DNA of 64,000 nt. Origin: Cristatella mucedo (taxonomy: Eukaryota; Bryozoa; Phylactolaemata; Cristatellidae). The DNA is taken from assembly GCA_009760855.2 (NCBI GenBank), contig WPIO01000196.1, positions 244,001-308,000 on the forward strand. Direction: 5' to 3'. Both the position numbers and the translations under genes were made by a program. The number at the start of each line of letters is the position of its first letter. The first letter of the stretch is position 1. Below are positions 45,803 to 56,226 of the stretch, piece by piece. The notes below the pieces were generated by a model, which saw only the letters and a program-made list of their open reading frames with translations, did not search any database and was not told where the DNA came from.

Positions 45803-46704
45803 GCTACTATTAAGCGCAGCACTCTTTCGGTTCGATCTCTGCGGCTGTGAAAACAAATTAAACTCGTCGTGACGGCGCGCAGTCGCGACGGCCGTCCTCC
45901 TTCAATCGAAGCGACGCCACTGCGGGCGGCGACTGCTGCTGCCCGCGCTACAAACGTCCGCTAGCGTCTCTACAGACCACGTGAGTCCGGTGGAAAGTGC
46001 AGAGAAAGCGAGCGCTCGGCCTCTCATTGAGCGATAAATCCACGTAGGAGGACGACGGCGTCGTTTCGCTCGGCAGCGCTTCTTTCGAACGTTCCGGAAG
46101 AAGCGCACCGACGCGACTTCCGTCGAGACTTCCGCCGAGAAGCAACGCCGCATCCTGGTTCGACTCAGGAGGAAGCGTAGGCCGTAAGGAGCCCCTTCAT
46201 TTGGCGGAGAACGAAAAGACGCCTGAGTCGGCTAGAGCTCTGGGAGGGAGGGAGACCGGCGGCAACCGCCAAGATGTTACGCGACGGTTCCCCGGCCGAG
46301 GCGAATCTTGTTTCAGCGTTCAATCCGCGCGACGGACGGCCGTGGCAAAAAAGACTACGACTTACATTAAATAAATTTAAAATAAATCAAATTAAGAAAC
46401 ATCGACCGAGTGAAAAATGGAAGCTGGCTAAAGGAAGCGAGCAGTAGAAGCAGTCAATCGCCCGTCCGTCCGTCAGTCCGTCCGTCGCACGAGAGTCGCT
46501 CTTGCCGCGCGAATACTTTGGAATCAGGTTTCAAATGCTCGAATATTCGAATGATAAACGTAAAAACAATAAACAAGCTAATAATAAATACAAAAGGCTC
46601 GATACCTTTCATTCGGGGAAACGCGGCCAAGTCGCAACAGTCGCAACCTGAAACGTGCGACGACGGTCTCTTTCAGCGAAAGTCGAGCTCGCTCCGAGAC
46701 CCCG

Positions 46705-46812
46705 GGTCCGGCTCTCACTCCGCTCGCTCCACGACCCCGCGGTCCGGCTCTCACTCCGCTCGCTCCGCGGCCCCGCGGTCCGGCTCTCACTCCGCTCGCC
46801 GCGAGCTCGCGA
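46705..46812. repeat. Three 36-base tandem repeats
   Basis: GGTCCGGCTCTCACTCCGCT plus CGCTCC... starts at 46705, 46741 and 46777. The unit is a multiple of three, so it translates as SGSHSARS... on the plus strand and as GVRAGPRGRGAS on the minus strand. Confidence 0.9.
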
Positions 46813-46987
46813 ATGCCACGAACGCCTCGCTCCAGCGCCATCCGGCAGCATGGCAGCCAGCGGGCCATACGAAATCCATGCACGCCCGTTTTCGCGTTTG
46901 CGGCCCGATCCGGACGGGCGAGCCGCTACACACCCATTTGTAACTACGCTCGGAATGCACTCACCACTCGCGTGTATATATAGGGAC

Positions 46988-46989
<2 letters not shown>

Positions 46990-47060
<71 letters not shown>

Positions 47061-47062
47061 AA
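46990..47062. repeat. (CA)n(TA)n(ATA)n microsatellite
   Basis: Three adjoining simple repeats. The last (TAA/ATA) part is the 3' tail of the LINE-2F copy that follows. Confidence 0.93.
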
Positions 47063-48605
47063 TTTACTTGATAAAGCGCCCTCAGAGAACTCAATCTCTC
47101 TCTAGGCGCTTTACATTTGCTGTAAAGTGAAATGCAATTGAATGGTAAGTAAAATCATGCTTGAAAAAAACAAACGAAATGAATAATATGGTTAGGGGTG
47201 ACATGCACAGGGTCAGCATGCAAATGCGGTTAGTGGCAGCATGCACAGTGTCAGCACGCATAAGCACATCAAGGACGAATCACAGGGACCCACTAAATGC
47301 TGTCCTAAATAGGTGTGTTTGTAGGTTCCTTTTAAATGTGGTCAGGTCGGGGGATGTTCTGACGCAGGTCGGGAGGGAGTTCCAGGCTTTGGGAGCATAC
47401 GAACTAAATGCACGGTCTCCAAAGGATTTAAAGTTTGTATGAGGTATTTCTAGACTGTTGGATTCCGAAAAGCAGGTGGTACGATGCTTAGCCTGATGGG
47501 GTAGTATATCTGACAGATAGGCTGGAGCCATAGAATGAAGGGACCTAAAAGTGAGCGACAGAACCTTGAAGTCAATCCGTTGCTTGACTGGTAGCCAGAG
47601 CAGGTCGGCGAGAAGTGGAGTAATGTGGCAAGTGCGACGCTCACGACAGACAAGCTTAGCTGCAGAGTTTTGCACCAGCTGCAATCGCCTGATCGCACAT
47701 GCTGGTAGGCCAGTGAGCAGTGAGTTGCAGAAGTCGAGACGAGATGTCACGAAAGCATGGACCAACTTGGACGTGGTATTTTTATCTAAACAGGCCCGAA
47801 TTTTAGCAATGTTATGAAGCTGAAAATAGACGGATTTGACTGTGGAGCTAATGTGGTCGTCTAACGAGAGGTCGCTTTGGAATATGACACCTAGATTTCG
47901 AGCTGGTTCAACTGGAGATATGCTGGCAGAGCCAATTTTGAGAGTCAGCCTTTCCAACCTCTGGATCACACTTGGTTTGCCCATAACTAGTAAGTTAGTT
48001 TTATCATCGTTAAGTTTTAGAAAATTTGCTGCCATCCATGTGCGGATGTCATCAATGCATGCAGCTAGTGAGTTTAGAGAATTTGAGGTGCTCGAAGGCT
48101 GGGAGGGATCAAAGCAAAGGTACAACTGAGTGTCATCTGCATAGAAGTGAAAGCCTAGATTGTGCTTGGCAATCACATCAGCAAGAGGCAGAGTATAAAC
48201 CGTGAAAAGAACCGGACCTAGCACTGAGCCCTGAGGTACTCCATATTTTAGAGGTACTTCAGATGATCTTTGTCCATTCACGTCAACACTCTGGAGACTC
48301 CCACTGAGATAGGACTTGAACCACTGCAGAGCAGTGCCAGTGATGCCCAGGCGAGATGAGAGGCGCGCTAGAAGAACTTTGTGATCGATGGTATCAAAAG
48401 CTGCCGAAAGATCAAGCAAAACAAGCAGAGACACTCTACCCATGTCTGCATTCCTAAGTAGGTCGTTGTATACCCGAAGCAATGCTGACTCTGTGGAGTG
48501 ATTAGCTCTAAAGCCAGACTGGAACTTACTAGCAAGGTGTGAGGTTTCGATATACGAGTTCAGCTGGTCCGCCACGACCCGTTCGAGTGTCTTTGATAGG
48601 AACGG
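47045..48605 (-). mobile_element. LINE-2F retrotransposon, best copy, 5'-truncated
   Basis: Minus strand: RT-bearing ORF, then a 3' UTR of about 200 bases with CATGCTGCCACTAACC-type words, the stem-loop (AAAGCGCC...GGGCGCTTT) and an (ATT)n tail. The 5' end breaks off in a TA microsatellite at 48.6 kb, so endonuclease and 5' UTR are missing. The high integrity suggests a recent insertion. It belongs with L2/CR1-related APE-type LINEs by RT and tail style. Confidence 0.92.
47280..48575 (-). CDS. LINE-2F reverse transcriptase ORF, 431 codons uninterrupted
   Basis: RT copies the element's RNA at the insertion site. Motifs in order: [73 protein letters not shown] (intact YADD), [34 protein letters not shown], then a C-terminal region with [59 protein letters not shown] and FRTAF before the stop. 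The first RT blocks and the endonuclease are lost with the 5' truncation, so it cannot move itself. Confidence 0.92.
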   Translation of the reverse strand: MADQLNSYIETSHLASKFQSGFRANHSTESALLRVYNDLLRNADMGRVSLLVLLDLSAAFDTIDHKVLLARLSSRLGITGTALQWFKSYLSGSLQSVDVNGQRSSEVPLKYGVPQGSVLGPVLFTVYTLPLADVIAKHNLGFHFYADDTQLYLCFDPSQPSSTSNSLNSLAACIDDIRTWMAANFLKLNDDKTNLLVMGKPSVIQRLERLTLKIGSASISPVEPARNLGVIFQSDLSLDDHISSTVKSVYFQLHNIAKIRACLDKNTTSKLVHAFVTSRLDFCNSLLTGLPACAIRRLQLVQNSAAKLVCRERRTCHITPLLADLLWLPVKQRIDFKVLSLTFRSLHSMAPAYLSDILPHQAKHRTTCFSESNSLEIPHTNFKSFGDRAFSSYAPKAWNSLPTCVRTSPDLTTFKRNLQTHLFRTAFSGSL

Positions 48606-48662
48606 ATATATATATATATATATAATATATATATATATTATATTTACTTATATATATATAAT
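48605..48662. repeat. (TA)n microsatellite
   Basis: An interrupted TA run at the broken 5' end of the LINE-2F copy. Confidence 0.9.
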
Positions 48663-48962
48663 GCATTTTTATATTGCGCTCAGATAAGTGAATCTATTTC
48701 TAGGCACTTTACAGATGCTATATAGAAAGCATTTTCAAATTAATTGGTGGTAACATCCGAAAGCACCAGGCATAGTGTAAGCACGCATATGCACACGAAG
48801 GACGAATCGCAAAGAGACCCACTAAATGCCGTAATAGACAGATGTGTTTCAAGCTTCTTTTTAGATTATGGCATGTCAGGGAATGCTGCGATGTGCGTCG
48901 GTAATGAGCTCCAGGCTTTGGGAGCAGACAAACTAAGGCACGGTCTCCACCGGCTTTGAGGT
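48662..48962 (-). mobile_element. LINE-2F-related 3' end
   Basis: ATATTGCGCTCAGATAAGTG, CTATTTCTAGGCACTTTACA, then 3' UTR and the ORF end (complement of CCAGGCTTTGGGAGCAGACA). Confidence 0.75.
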
Positions 48963-49062
48963 TCATTTGTTTCCTTTGCAGCAAATGTAAAGTGCCTAGA
49001 AAGTGATTGAGTTCTCTGAGGACGCTGTATCAAGTGCAGTATTATCATTATTATTCTTACGA
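48963..49062 (+). mobile_element. LINE-2F 3' tail
   Basis: TTTGCAGCAAATGTAAAGTG, CCTAGAAAGTGATTGAGTTC, TCTGAGGACGCTGTATCAAG and ATTATTATT. Lies back to back with the previous reverse copy. Confidence 0.85.
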
Positions 49063-49064
49063 GG

Positions 49065-49745
49065 TACGTGACTAAACGATCAGAGTCCGAGCGGTGGGTT
49101 GTACGATTCTTCGCCCTCGTGGGAGAGTCGTTCTGACGTATTGTATAAACGTAGGTGACCGTACTGTATCGTGCACATACATTAACTACAGCGGATGCAC
49201 ACGTGCAGCTACGTGGCGATCAAGAGGATTGAAATCGGGGCGAGCCAAAGGTGGTAACCGGATGCTAACGTTATCGCGATCGCGTGAAACTCTCCGGCCA
49301 GCCACTTGCTCTTGCTCTTGCTCTTGCTCTTGCCACTTGCTCCTCAGCTCCTCTCAGTGTGAGGCAGTGGAGTGCTCCAGCTGGAACACGTTCGACCTCA
49401 CCCCCACCTCCCCCCCCCCCCCCCCGAGCCCCGAGCGTGCGACCTCCCCCCCATCCACCCCCCCAGCCTGTGACCACCCCCATTGCCCAAAGCAGCTACC
49501 TCAGAGCAGTGTTTGACAACCGTGCTCAGCGTCTCGATATAGCCGTCCGCTGCGCTGCTGTACCCTTTTTGATCTTTATTCTTTATTATTATTTATTGGT
49601 AAAACTGAGGAGGCGTGACGAGGTCCTTAGTGCTCACTGTCCCCCTTAGTGCTCACTGTCCCCCCCCCCTAGACGCAGGCCTAGACCACCCCATAGAAAT
49701 AACCGATGCACCCTGAATAATGAGCTTTGTATACGCGGTACTTTA
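49065..49745. other. No recognised gene; GCTCTT and poly(C) repeats
   Basis: Hexamer CTTGCT repeats at 49305-49335 and C-runs at 49404-49425 and 49660. Frames here are low-complexity. Confidence 0.5.
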
Positions 49746-49802
49746 TATATAATATGTATATATATATATATATATATATACAATACATAAAAATTATATA
49801 AC

Positions 49803-49950
49803 TACTAGCCGATTGAATAACCTCTTTTTTTAGAGTGGCAGAAGAGCCGTATTGGCTATCACTGCCGCTTGCAGCGGCAATAAAGGATCGCCCGCCGCAG
49901 GATTCGAGCCCATGACCTCTCGACCGAGGTCGTGCGAGCTAGCATTCGTC
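49803..49950 (-). mobile_element. SINE-A copy
   Basis: ACTAGCCGATTGAATAACCT, GCTTGCAGCGGCAATAAAGG, B box (complement) GGATTCGAGCCC, then GACCGAGGTCGTGCGAGCTA. Confidence 0.85.
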
Positions 49951-50089
49951 TAAAACGCTAGAAAAAACCACGAGGACTGAGCGACGAGTATTCTATAGCG
50001 AGTTGAATATAGAATTTCGCAATACAATGCCATTACGTCGACGGCATTTTGCTCCTTCAAAGTCAAAGCGTAGCCGTGTCGCAGGCAAA

Positions 50090-51300
50090 GCATAGCCGCG
50101 TCGCGAGTGCCGTCGAGAAAACGAGAATACGCATGGTAGTAGTACTAGCAGTAGCGGCGGCTTAGGACGTCAGGCAGGAAAGAGAGTCGGCAGCGTATAG
50201 TGCAGGTATCGCCTTCGCTAACTTGGCCAAGTTGTTGAAAGCGAGGCCCACTGACTAGGACTAGGACGCGCTAGTCGCGGAGGCAGCCGCAGTCTCCTAG
50301 TCCGCTGGAGCCCCGCGCCGCCGCCGTCCCGAGCGCCTTACCCGAAAGCGTGGCGTCGCGGCAGCGACGCCGGCGGCGAGCCGAAATCGTGTCTCTGCCG
50401 GGGCCGCTCGACCTCCTCGCTGGCAGGCTGAGCCGGAGCGGCAGGGGCGGCGGCGTCGGCGGCGGATCGGTATCGGCGGATCGGCGGGTCGCCGCTCGCG
50501 AGCGGTGGCGCCTGCGGTGGAGGTACGCGAGCCTCCCTCGCCGCCCGCAACCCTCTAGTCTAATCCCGGCTTACTCGCCGCCGCCGGCCGCTGCCGATAA
50601 CCCGCGCCGCGCTGGCTCGGCGCTGTTTATCTCGGCCGCTGCCGCTGCGGAGTATTAAGCACGGCGGCGGCGGGGCCGAGGACTCGGCCGAGCCGCCCAA
50701 GCGGTGGAGTCGGGGCAGCGCCGATAAGCGCGCCGCTCCGCTTAAGGGTCGCCCGCAGCGCAGCCCGGCCGAGAAGCTGCGTCCGGCCGCCGCCGGCCGC
50801 GCACCGGTAAGATATCGAGGTGCCAGCGCCGGTGCCGTCAGGAGTACCGCCGGAAGTGGCGGAAGTACCGGCTTCCGTCAGGAGCTGCTACCGCCGCTTC
50901 GCGAGTATAGACCTGGGTCAGCCGACCGGATGCGGACGAGCGCGTCCGCACGAGCGCGTCCGCGTTGCGCGCGCGCGCCGCGAGTCCGAGTGGTCGGGCA
51001 GCGAGCAGAGCGGACGAGGCGCCGGCGCAGTAGGCGAGACCGGCGCCGCCGAGTGCCGCGGCAGCCCGAGCGGCCTCCGCGGACGGATGAGAGGAGGCAC
51101 TTCCGGTGCGTCGCCGGATTCGGGCGGATACGAAATCAGCCGCCGCCGAGGAGGAGGGGGGAGAGGGTAACGGCGCGGTCAGCTCGGTTGCAATGGCGCG
51201 AGTCAGCCAACGGACCGCGCCAGCCGGCGGCGGACCGGCGCGGGGAGGGCGCGAACGTGCGAGCGTCGGGAGACGGAGCTGCGCCCGGTTCATTTAACCG
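50090..51300. promoter_or_regulatory. CpG-rich island, candidate promoter region
   Basis: The most CpG-dense kilobase of the window, flanked by AT-rich sequence. It lies between the SPRED-like gene (minus, 13 kb away) and STIP1 (plus, 5 kb away) and could be a promoter for either. On the minus strand a CGG|GTAAGG donor at 50342 ends an open frame in the phase needed by the 36734 acceptor. No TATA box is seen. Confidence 0.45.
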
Positions 51301-51539
51301 ACCCAAATTATTTCTGGCCACGTCTTTGTCTAAGAAATTTCTTCCGAGGATTTTGGCCAAAATAGTCAGATAGCAGAAACAATAAAAATCAGATAAAGTT
51401 TTCAAAATTGGTCAGCAGATAAAGGTTGAACCACGTGAGTTTGCTGTAACTTTTAATGTACACAATTTACGCCATCTTTGAAAAAAGCAGTAGAAACTTA
51501 CCTGTAGTTGACGTTTGAAAAGGCCAAGCCGTCACTTTT

Positions 51540-51685
51540 GCTGGGCCTGGTTGCTTTTTGCCTTACATGCTTGTTGCCATTGAGTACGCTACTACTAACC
51601 ATTCGATCTCGCTTTCTTTGCAGCTATTGTAAAGTGCCTAGAAATAGATTGAGTTCTCTGAGGGCGCTATATCAAGTGTATTAAT

Positions 51686-51690
<5 letters not shown>
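51540..51690 (+). mobile_element. LINE-2F 3' tail
   Basis: CTACTAACCATTCGATCTCG, TTTGCAGCTATTGTAAAGTG, CCTAGAAATAGATTGAGTTC, TGAGGGCGCTATATCAAGTG. Confidence 0.88.
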
Positions 51691-51718
<28 letters not shown>

Positions 51719-51721
51719 TAC

Positions 51722-51761
<40 letters not shown>

Positions 51762-51762
51762 A
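51687..51762. repeat. (TA)n/(TG)n microsatellite
   Basis: TA run, short interruption, TA run, then TG run; it continues the tail of the LINE copy. Confidence 0.95.
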
Positions 51763-51769
51763 ATATACG

Positions 51770-52350
51770 GTTGCCACTTCCGGTGGACCGTACCGGTCGA
51801 GTGGGCGGCGCCGCGAACGAAGGTCTCGTCGCCTTCGGCCCGAATCTCCGCCGAAGTCGCGCGTTGCCAAGATGAGCTCGCGGACGTCCACGTGCTTGAA
51901 ACGCGTGCGGGACCTCCTCAGTCAGCCGCGAACGACGCGACGAGACGCCTCGTCGCAAGTTCAAACGCGGCGCCGCTTCCGTTAGCGTCCGTATTGCTGC
52001 GGGCACTATGGGGATTTCTCTGCGGCGGGATTCGAACCCATGCGACCTGGGACGCCGCCGCCGGGAAGCGCGAGAGCCCGAAGCCCAGCGAGCATCTTGC
52101 GCGCGCGCCGATTCGTCGCGAGATCTCGCGACGAATGGTCTGGTTAAGGGCGGATTAAGAGCAGTCGCAGACAGCTTCGCGGCGCTGCCGTATATTCGGC
52201 GTTCAGTCTTCTTGGAGGGTGCTTGCTTGGGCCGATGTCCGCGGAGGGAAGTGTGGACGTTTAAGTGCGGCGAGCGGTTTGGGCACCTGCGCGAGAGAGC
52301 CGGCGTGCACCGTCGATGAGCGGAGCGATCAGGAAAATTCGTGCCAAGGA
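51770..52350. other. GC-rich stretch with a tRNA-like B box
   Basis: CpG-rich. The minus strand has GGGTTCGAATCCCGCC (B box) near 52035, preceded by TCCCAGGTCGCATG. A matching A box at the right distance is not clear, so it is more likely a SINE head than a tRNA gene. Confidence 0.4.
52111..52136. repeat. Perfect 26-bp palindrome
   Basis: Left half ATTCGTCGCGAGA, right half its exact reverse complement, no spacer, centred on AGATCT. Confidence 0.95.
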
Positions 52351-53025
52351 TGAATGATGGCTTACACATTTTTGCTAAACCACTAGCATTCTTTGTTCGC
52401 TGACGCTTTGTGCCGCTTTGTTAACTTTAGCCGGAGCCAGCTGCTCAGGCAATTGCCGTCCGCTAAATTTTGTGCTGGATCTTTCGCGCGCGCGCGCGCA
52501 CGCACACGGAGTCATTTTATAAGTTTCAACGTGCAAGACGACCGGAAGCCATCTAACGCGGGACTGAGCGTCGAAAGAGTTTCGTCTCTGGCCGGAAACG
52601 ATCCAACGGGCAAGCTCCGGCAAGCTACCGGTCCAGCGCTCTACCGATTGAGATGCAGAGTCCTGCTTCTTTGATTGCCGAACGAAGCGTTCTCTTGGTG
52701 GCTCAACTCAATACAACTTGCACGCGCAAGAGTGTGCCTGGTCCACTTGGGATCGCAAATCGAATCCGGACTTTTCGCTCGCTTTTTCCTCCATCTGGAG
52801 TCCCACCCATCTGGAATCCCACCCGTCTGGAGTCCTGTCACCCGTCAGGGTTTTGAAGTTGCACCCCGCAGTTTAGGACATCCTTGCAAGACCACGAAAG
52901 TGAAAACACTTCGTGAAAACTGTACGGACTGGGCTGGGCTTTGAACTGCTGGCGGTGGAGTGCAGCCACAGCAGCGAAAGGGATGACACTCGGACCGCGA
53001 TGGAGGGTTTCGGGGTCAGAATCGA
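52350..53025. other. No recognised gene; tRNA-like words
   Basis: On the minus strand, TCAATCGGTAGAGCGCTGGACC around 52650-52630 looks like a tRNA D-arm and anticodon-stem start, but no T-arm follows, so no tRNA is called. CCATCTGGAGTCCCACC-type words repeat three times near 52790-52840. Confidence 0.4.
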
Positions 53026-53027
53026 TA

Positions 53028-53240
53028 ATAAATAATGATATAGATAATGAATAATAAATATAGATAATGAATAATAAATATAATAACATATAATATAATA
53101 TATATATATATAATATATATATATATATTATATAAAATATATATAAATAATAATAATAATATAATATAATAATATAAAATAATATATAAATATAAATATA
53201 AATATAAATATAAATATATATATAATAAATAGATAATAGA
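53028..53240. repeat. AT-rich simple repeat (ATAAATA/TATAATA)
   Basis: Mixed TA, TAA, ATAAT and AAATAT units over 210 bases. Long Tyr/Ile-rich frames here are artefacts. Confidence 0.95.
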
Positions 53241-53364
53241 ATCAGCCATGGAGCACAAGAACTACTCTCGCAGACAGCCCCAGAGCACCACTGAACTGCC
53301 GACCTGTGAAAATCCTTCGGGTGCAACTTTCGGCTGGCTCAACGTCGGTGCATGCACCTGCTTA

Positions 53365-53560
53365 CAATAATAACAATAATAATACATTTTATTTAGGACC
53401 TTCAGAGAACTCAATCTCTTTCTAGGCACTTTATATTTGCTGCAAAGAAAGCACAGTCGAATTAGTTAGCGCTTGCTCAATAAATTAAGAGAATAAGATG
53501 GTTAGGGATGACGTGCACTGGGTCAGCATGCAAGTTTGGATTATGGCATAACCAGCTCCT
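53365..53560 (-). mobile_element. LINE-2F 3' tail and 3' UTR
   Basis: (AATAAT)n, GGACCTTCAGAGAACTCAAT, CTCTTTCTAGGCACTTTATA, TTTGCTGCAAAGAAAGC, then GGTTAGGGATGACGTGCACT. Confidence 0.85.
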
Positions 53561-53734
53561 AGCCGTTGCAATTCAGGAATCGCGAGTAATATTTCGGCAT
53601 TCATAATATAACTGATCTTGCAACCCATTTACTTCGACAAGCAATGCCTCGCAATGCCCTGCTGCAAGCCAGGTGAAATTCCCCTTCTTATTTCTTCAGC
53701 TCAATAAAATAGATCGCTTAGTCGTCTGTTTTTT

Positions 53735-53895
53735 ACTTTTGGCGCCATTAGTCCGGCGCTGAGGAGCTCGCATGGCGTGCCGCAGGTCGTGGGTTCAAAT
53801 ACGGTCGTGAGCAATTCGTGGTTGGCTGCTGCAAGTGGGTCAAAAGCTCAAAAACGGCGTCAAAAATGCGAAGGGTCTTCCGTCGTTATATAAAC
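53735..53895 (+). mobile_element. tRNA-like SINE head (unclassified)
   Basis: GGCGCCATTAGTCCGGCGCT and CAGGTCGTGGGTTCAAATAC (B-box-like). The body differs from SINE-A and SINE-B. No complete cloverleaf. Confidence 0.45.
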
Positions 53896-54039
53896 CGTAC
53901 CGTACATTTATAAACCGTTATATGAACAAGGCTGTGAATCGGTTGAATTTCACTTTCCTTCCTCTGCAGATCGTCAGCTCAGCAAGCTTTCAAAGGTGTG
54001 CTAAAGTACATATTATCATATATATATATATATATATAT

Positions 54040-54180
54040 ATATAGTATTCATTTGCATAGCGCTATAAGAGAACTTAATCTCTATTCAGGCGCTCCACAT
54101 ATGCTACGGGGTAATAGCCCACGACCTCGGCCAGACTTTGGTCGGCGAGAGCGCCTTAACCACTTGGCCAAACGATCAGC
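54040..54180 (-). mobile_element. SINE-B copy
   Basis: In reverse: AGCGCTATAAGAGAACTTAA, TCTCTATTCAGGCGCTCCAC (tail), then the head with GGCGAGAGCGCCTTAACCAC and TTGGCCAAACGATCA. It follows a short TA run at 54019-54044. Confidence 0.75.
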
Positions 54181-54349
54181 CATAACGCGCAATTCTCCAG
54201 TTGAAAGCCCAACCCTAGTGCAACTGACTAAATATTGACTTCCGATGTCTGGCAATATTTTCTAAGGTAGGCATTGCGACACATCCGGTTCCGGTAGACA
54301 ATAATTCTTGAATCGCTAATACCTTCTAACGGCCGTCTACGGCCTCTAG

Positions 54350-55225
54350 CTGACGAATAATAATAATAATAATAATAATACACTTGATAAAACGCCCTCA
54401 GAGAACTTAATCTCTTTCTATGTGCTTTATATTTGCTGCAAAGGGAAATGCAATTAAATGGTAAGTAAAATTATGCTTAAAAAACAAACAAAATGAATAA
54501 CATGGTTAGGGGTGACATGCACAGGGTCAGCATGCAAATGTGGTTAGTGGCAACATGCACAGTGTCAGCACGCATAAGCACATCAAGGACGAATCACAGG
54601 GACCCACTAAATGCTGTCCTAAATAGGTGTGTTTTTAAGTTCCTTTTAAATGTGGTCAGATCAGGGGATGTTCTGACGCAGGTCGGGAGGGAGTTCCAGG
54701 CTTTGGGAGCATACGAACTAAATGCACGGTCTCCAAAGGATTTAAGGTTTGTACGAGGTATTTGTATACTGTTGGATTCCGAAAAGCGAGTGGTACGATG
54801 CTTGGCCTGATGGGGTAGTATATCTGAAAGATAGGCTGGAGCCATAGATTGAAGTGACCTAAAAGTGAGCAACAAAACCTTGAAGTCAATTCATTGCTTG
54901 AATGGTAGCCAGTGCAGGTCGGCGAGAAGTGGAGTAATGTGGCAAGTGCGACGCTCACGACAGACAAGCCTAGCTGCAGAGTTTTGCACCAGCTGCAATC
55001 GCCTGATCGCAGATGCTGGTAGGCCAGTGAGCAGTGAGTTGCTGAAGTCGAGATGGGATGTCACGAATGCATGGACCAACTTGGACGTGGTATCCTTATC
55101 TAAACAAGCCCGAATTTTAGCAATGTTATGGAGCTGAAAATAGGCAGATTTGACTGTGGAGCTAATATGGTCGTCTAACGAGAGGTCGCTTTGGAATATG
55201 ACACCTAGATTTCGAGCTGAAACGA
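54350..55225 (-). mobile_element. LINE-2F copy, 3' half
   Basis: (TAA)n tail, stem-loop, 3' UTR and ORF end: [32 protein letters not shown], then [19 protein letters not shown] after a frameshift. Truncated at the ARNLGVIF region. Confidence 0.9.
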
Positions 55226-56160
55226 AGCACGCCAGCGTTCAATAACGTTCAATAGCTATAGAGCAAGGGGGAAGCTGAAGACGGAAGTAATGCTGGGCAC
55301 ATCACAGTATTTTTCCGGCGAAGACGAATCTTCAGATCGAGCGAAGTAGCAGCGACTGGAGTGACGGGTTGTAGGTGACCGAGCCGAGTCTGCGACGGAG
55401 CCACGCCCTTAGAAACGCTTAAATTGAATGAAAGTCGGTCATCAGAATTCTCGTATGAATACTTTAATTAAATCATGCAATTTTTAAAATTTAAAAAAAG
55501 ACAAGCTCTTAAACTTCAGAGCTCACGTGTGTATGCGTGTGTGCGTCGGGTCCCAACGCCCCATGCCGGCAATCTTCTGCGCGGGAGGCTAGAACACCGC
55601 AGAGCTTCCAGAATTTTCATTCGAAATGGCCAACTCACGTGAGGTAAGCGCTGTTGTAAAGCCTCGTGAAAGCGCGCGCTCTGTGTTGGCTCTAACGATT
55701 GCATAAATTGTGAGGACAGACCGCGCGTGAATTCGCTTACCCGTGAGTGCCTGCGTTTCATTTGCATTTTCATTACGTTCGTGAGATATTTGGGCCGCCC
55801 CGGTCAGTTCGTCGTGATTCTTGCGGCCGCTGGCGACGCTGTCAATTCAGCGGCGTTACTGTCCCACGTACGGTGTCGGCCCGAGTAATTTCTGACTGAC
55901 GCGGTGGGATCTTTGTCAAAGACGGTCGCGGTTGGTCTGAGTCGGGCGGCCCAGTAAGTTCATTCGCAGGCGACTTGTCCTGCGATCTCACGATCATTCG
56001 AAGGTTAAACGAACTTACCCGAACGCGCCTCGCGAAACACAATACTCTATCTTGTCTGTCGCTGCTTGGATGCATCTCGAGCGGTCGAGCGTCAGCAGCA
56101 TTGGCGTACTTATAGTGCAGTCGGTACTGTCGCACGTCGACGAGTAGGACTCAGAGATTA
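55226..56160. promoter_or_regulatory. Upstream region of STIP1
   Basis: No repeat or exon recognised. CpG content rises towards 55.8-56.1 kb. The STIP1 promoter is expected here; I did not find a convincing heat-shock element or TATA box. Confidence 0.4.
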
Positions 56161-56199
56161 ATGCAGCATCCTCTTTCGTCTACGTGCCTGCTTGTCAAT

Positions 56200-56226
56200 A
56201 TGGCCAGTTCGCAACCCGGAAGTAAG
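56200..56226 (+). CDS. STIP1: STIP1 candidate first exon
   Basis: ATG with A at -3 and G at +4 starts MASSQPGSK, followed by a possible donor AAG|GTGTAT in phase 0, the phase required by the next exon. An in-frame upstream ATG at 56161 would add 13 residues. A better-looking donor one codon earlier (GTAAGG) would put the next exon out of frame. Nine residues carry no homology signal. Confidence 0.5.

Larger units (their letters stand above)
43830..46345. other. GC-rich, CpG-rich island with no recognised gene
   Basis: About 2.5 kb is dense in CpG, with long overlapping frames on both strands (for example 44721-45386 plus, 221 codons) that are low-complexity Arg/Ala/Ser and have no recognised domain. 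A LINE-2F tail, a direct repeat and a perfect hairpin lie inside. It could be a promoter island or GC-biased repeat; the long frames are expected in such composition. Confidence 0.55.

Noticed and set aside
46410-46943. 177-codon ORF
   Set aside because: Its middle is the 36-base tandem repeat and its rest shows no family similarity or transcript context.
51638-52369. 243-codon minus-strand ORF
   Set aside because: It runs through a GC-rich stretch, a TG/TA microsatellite and a LINE tail; no coherent domain.
52600-52672. tRNA gene on the minus strand
   Set aside because: D-arm-like words are present but there is no B box or T-arm and no closed acceptor stem.
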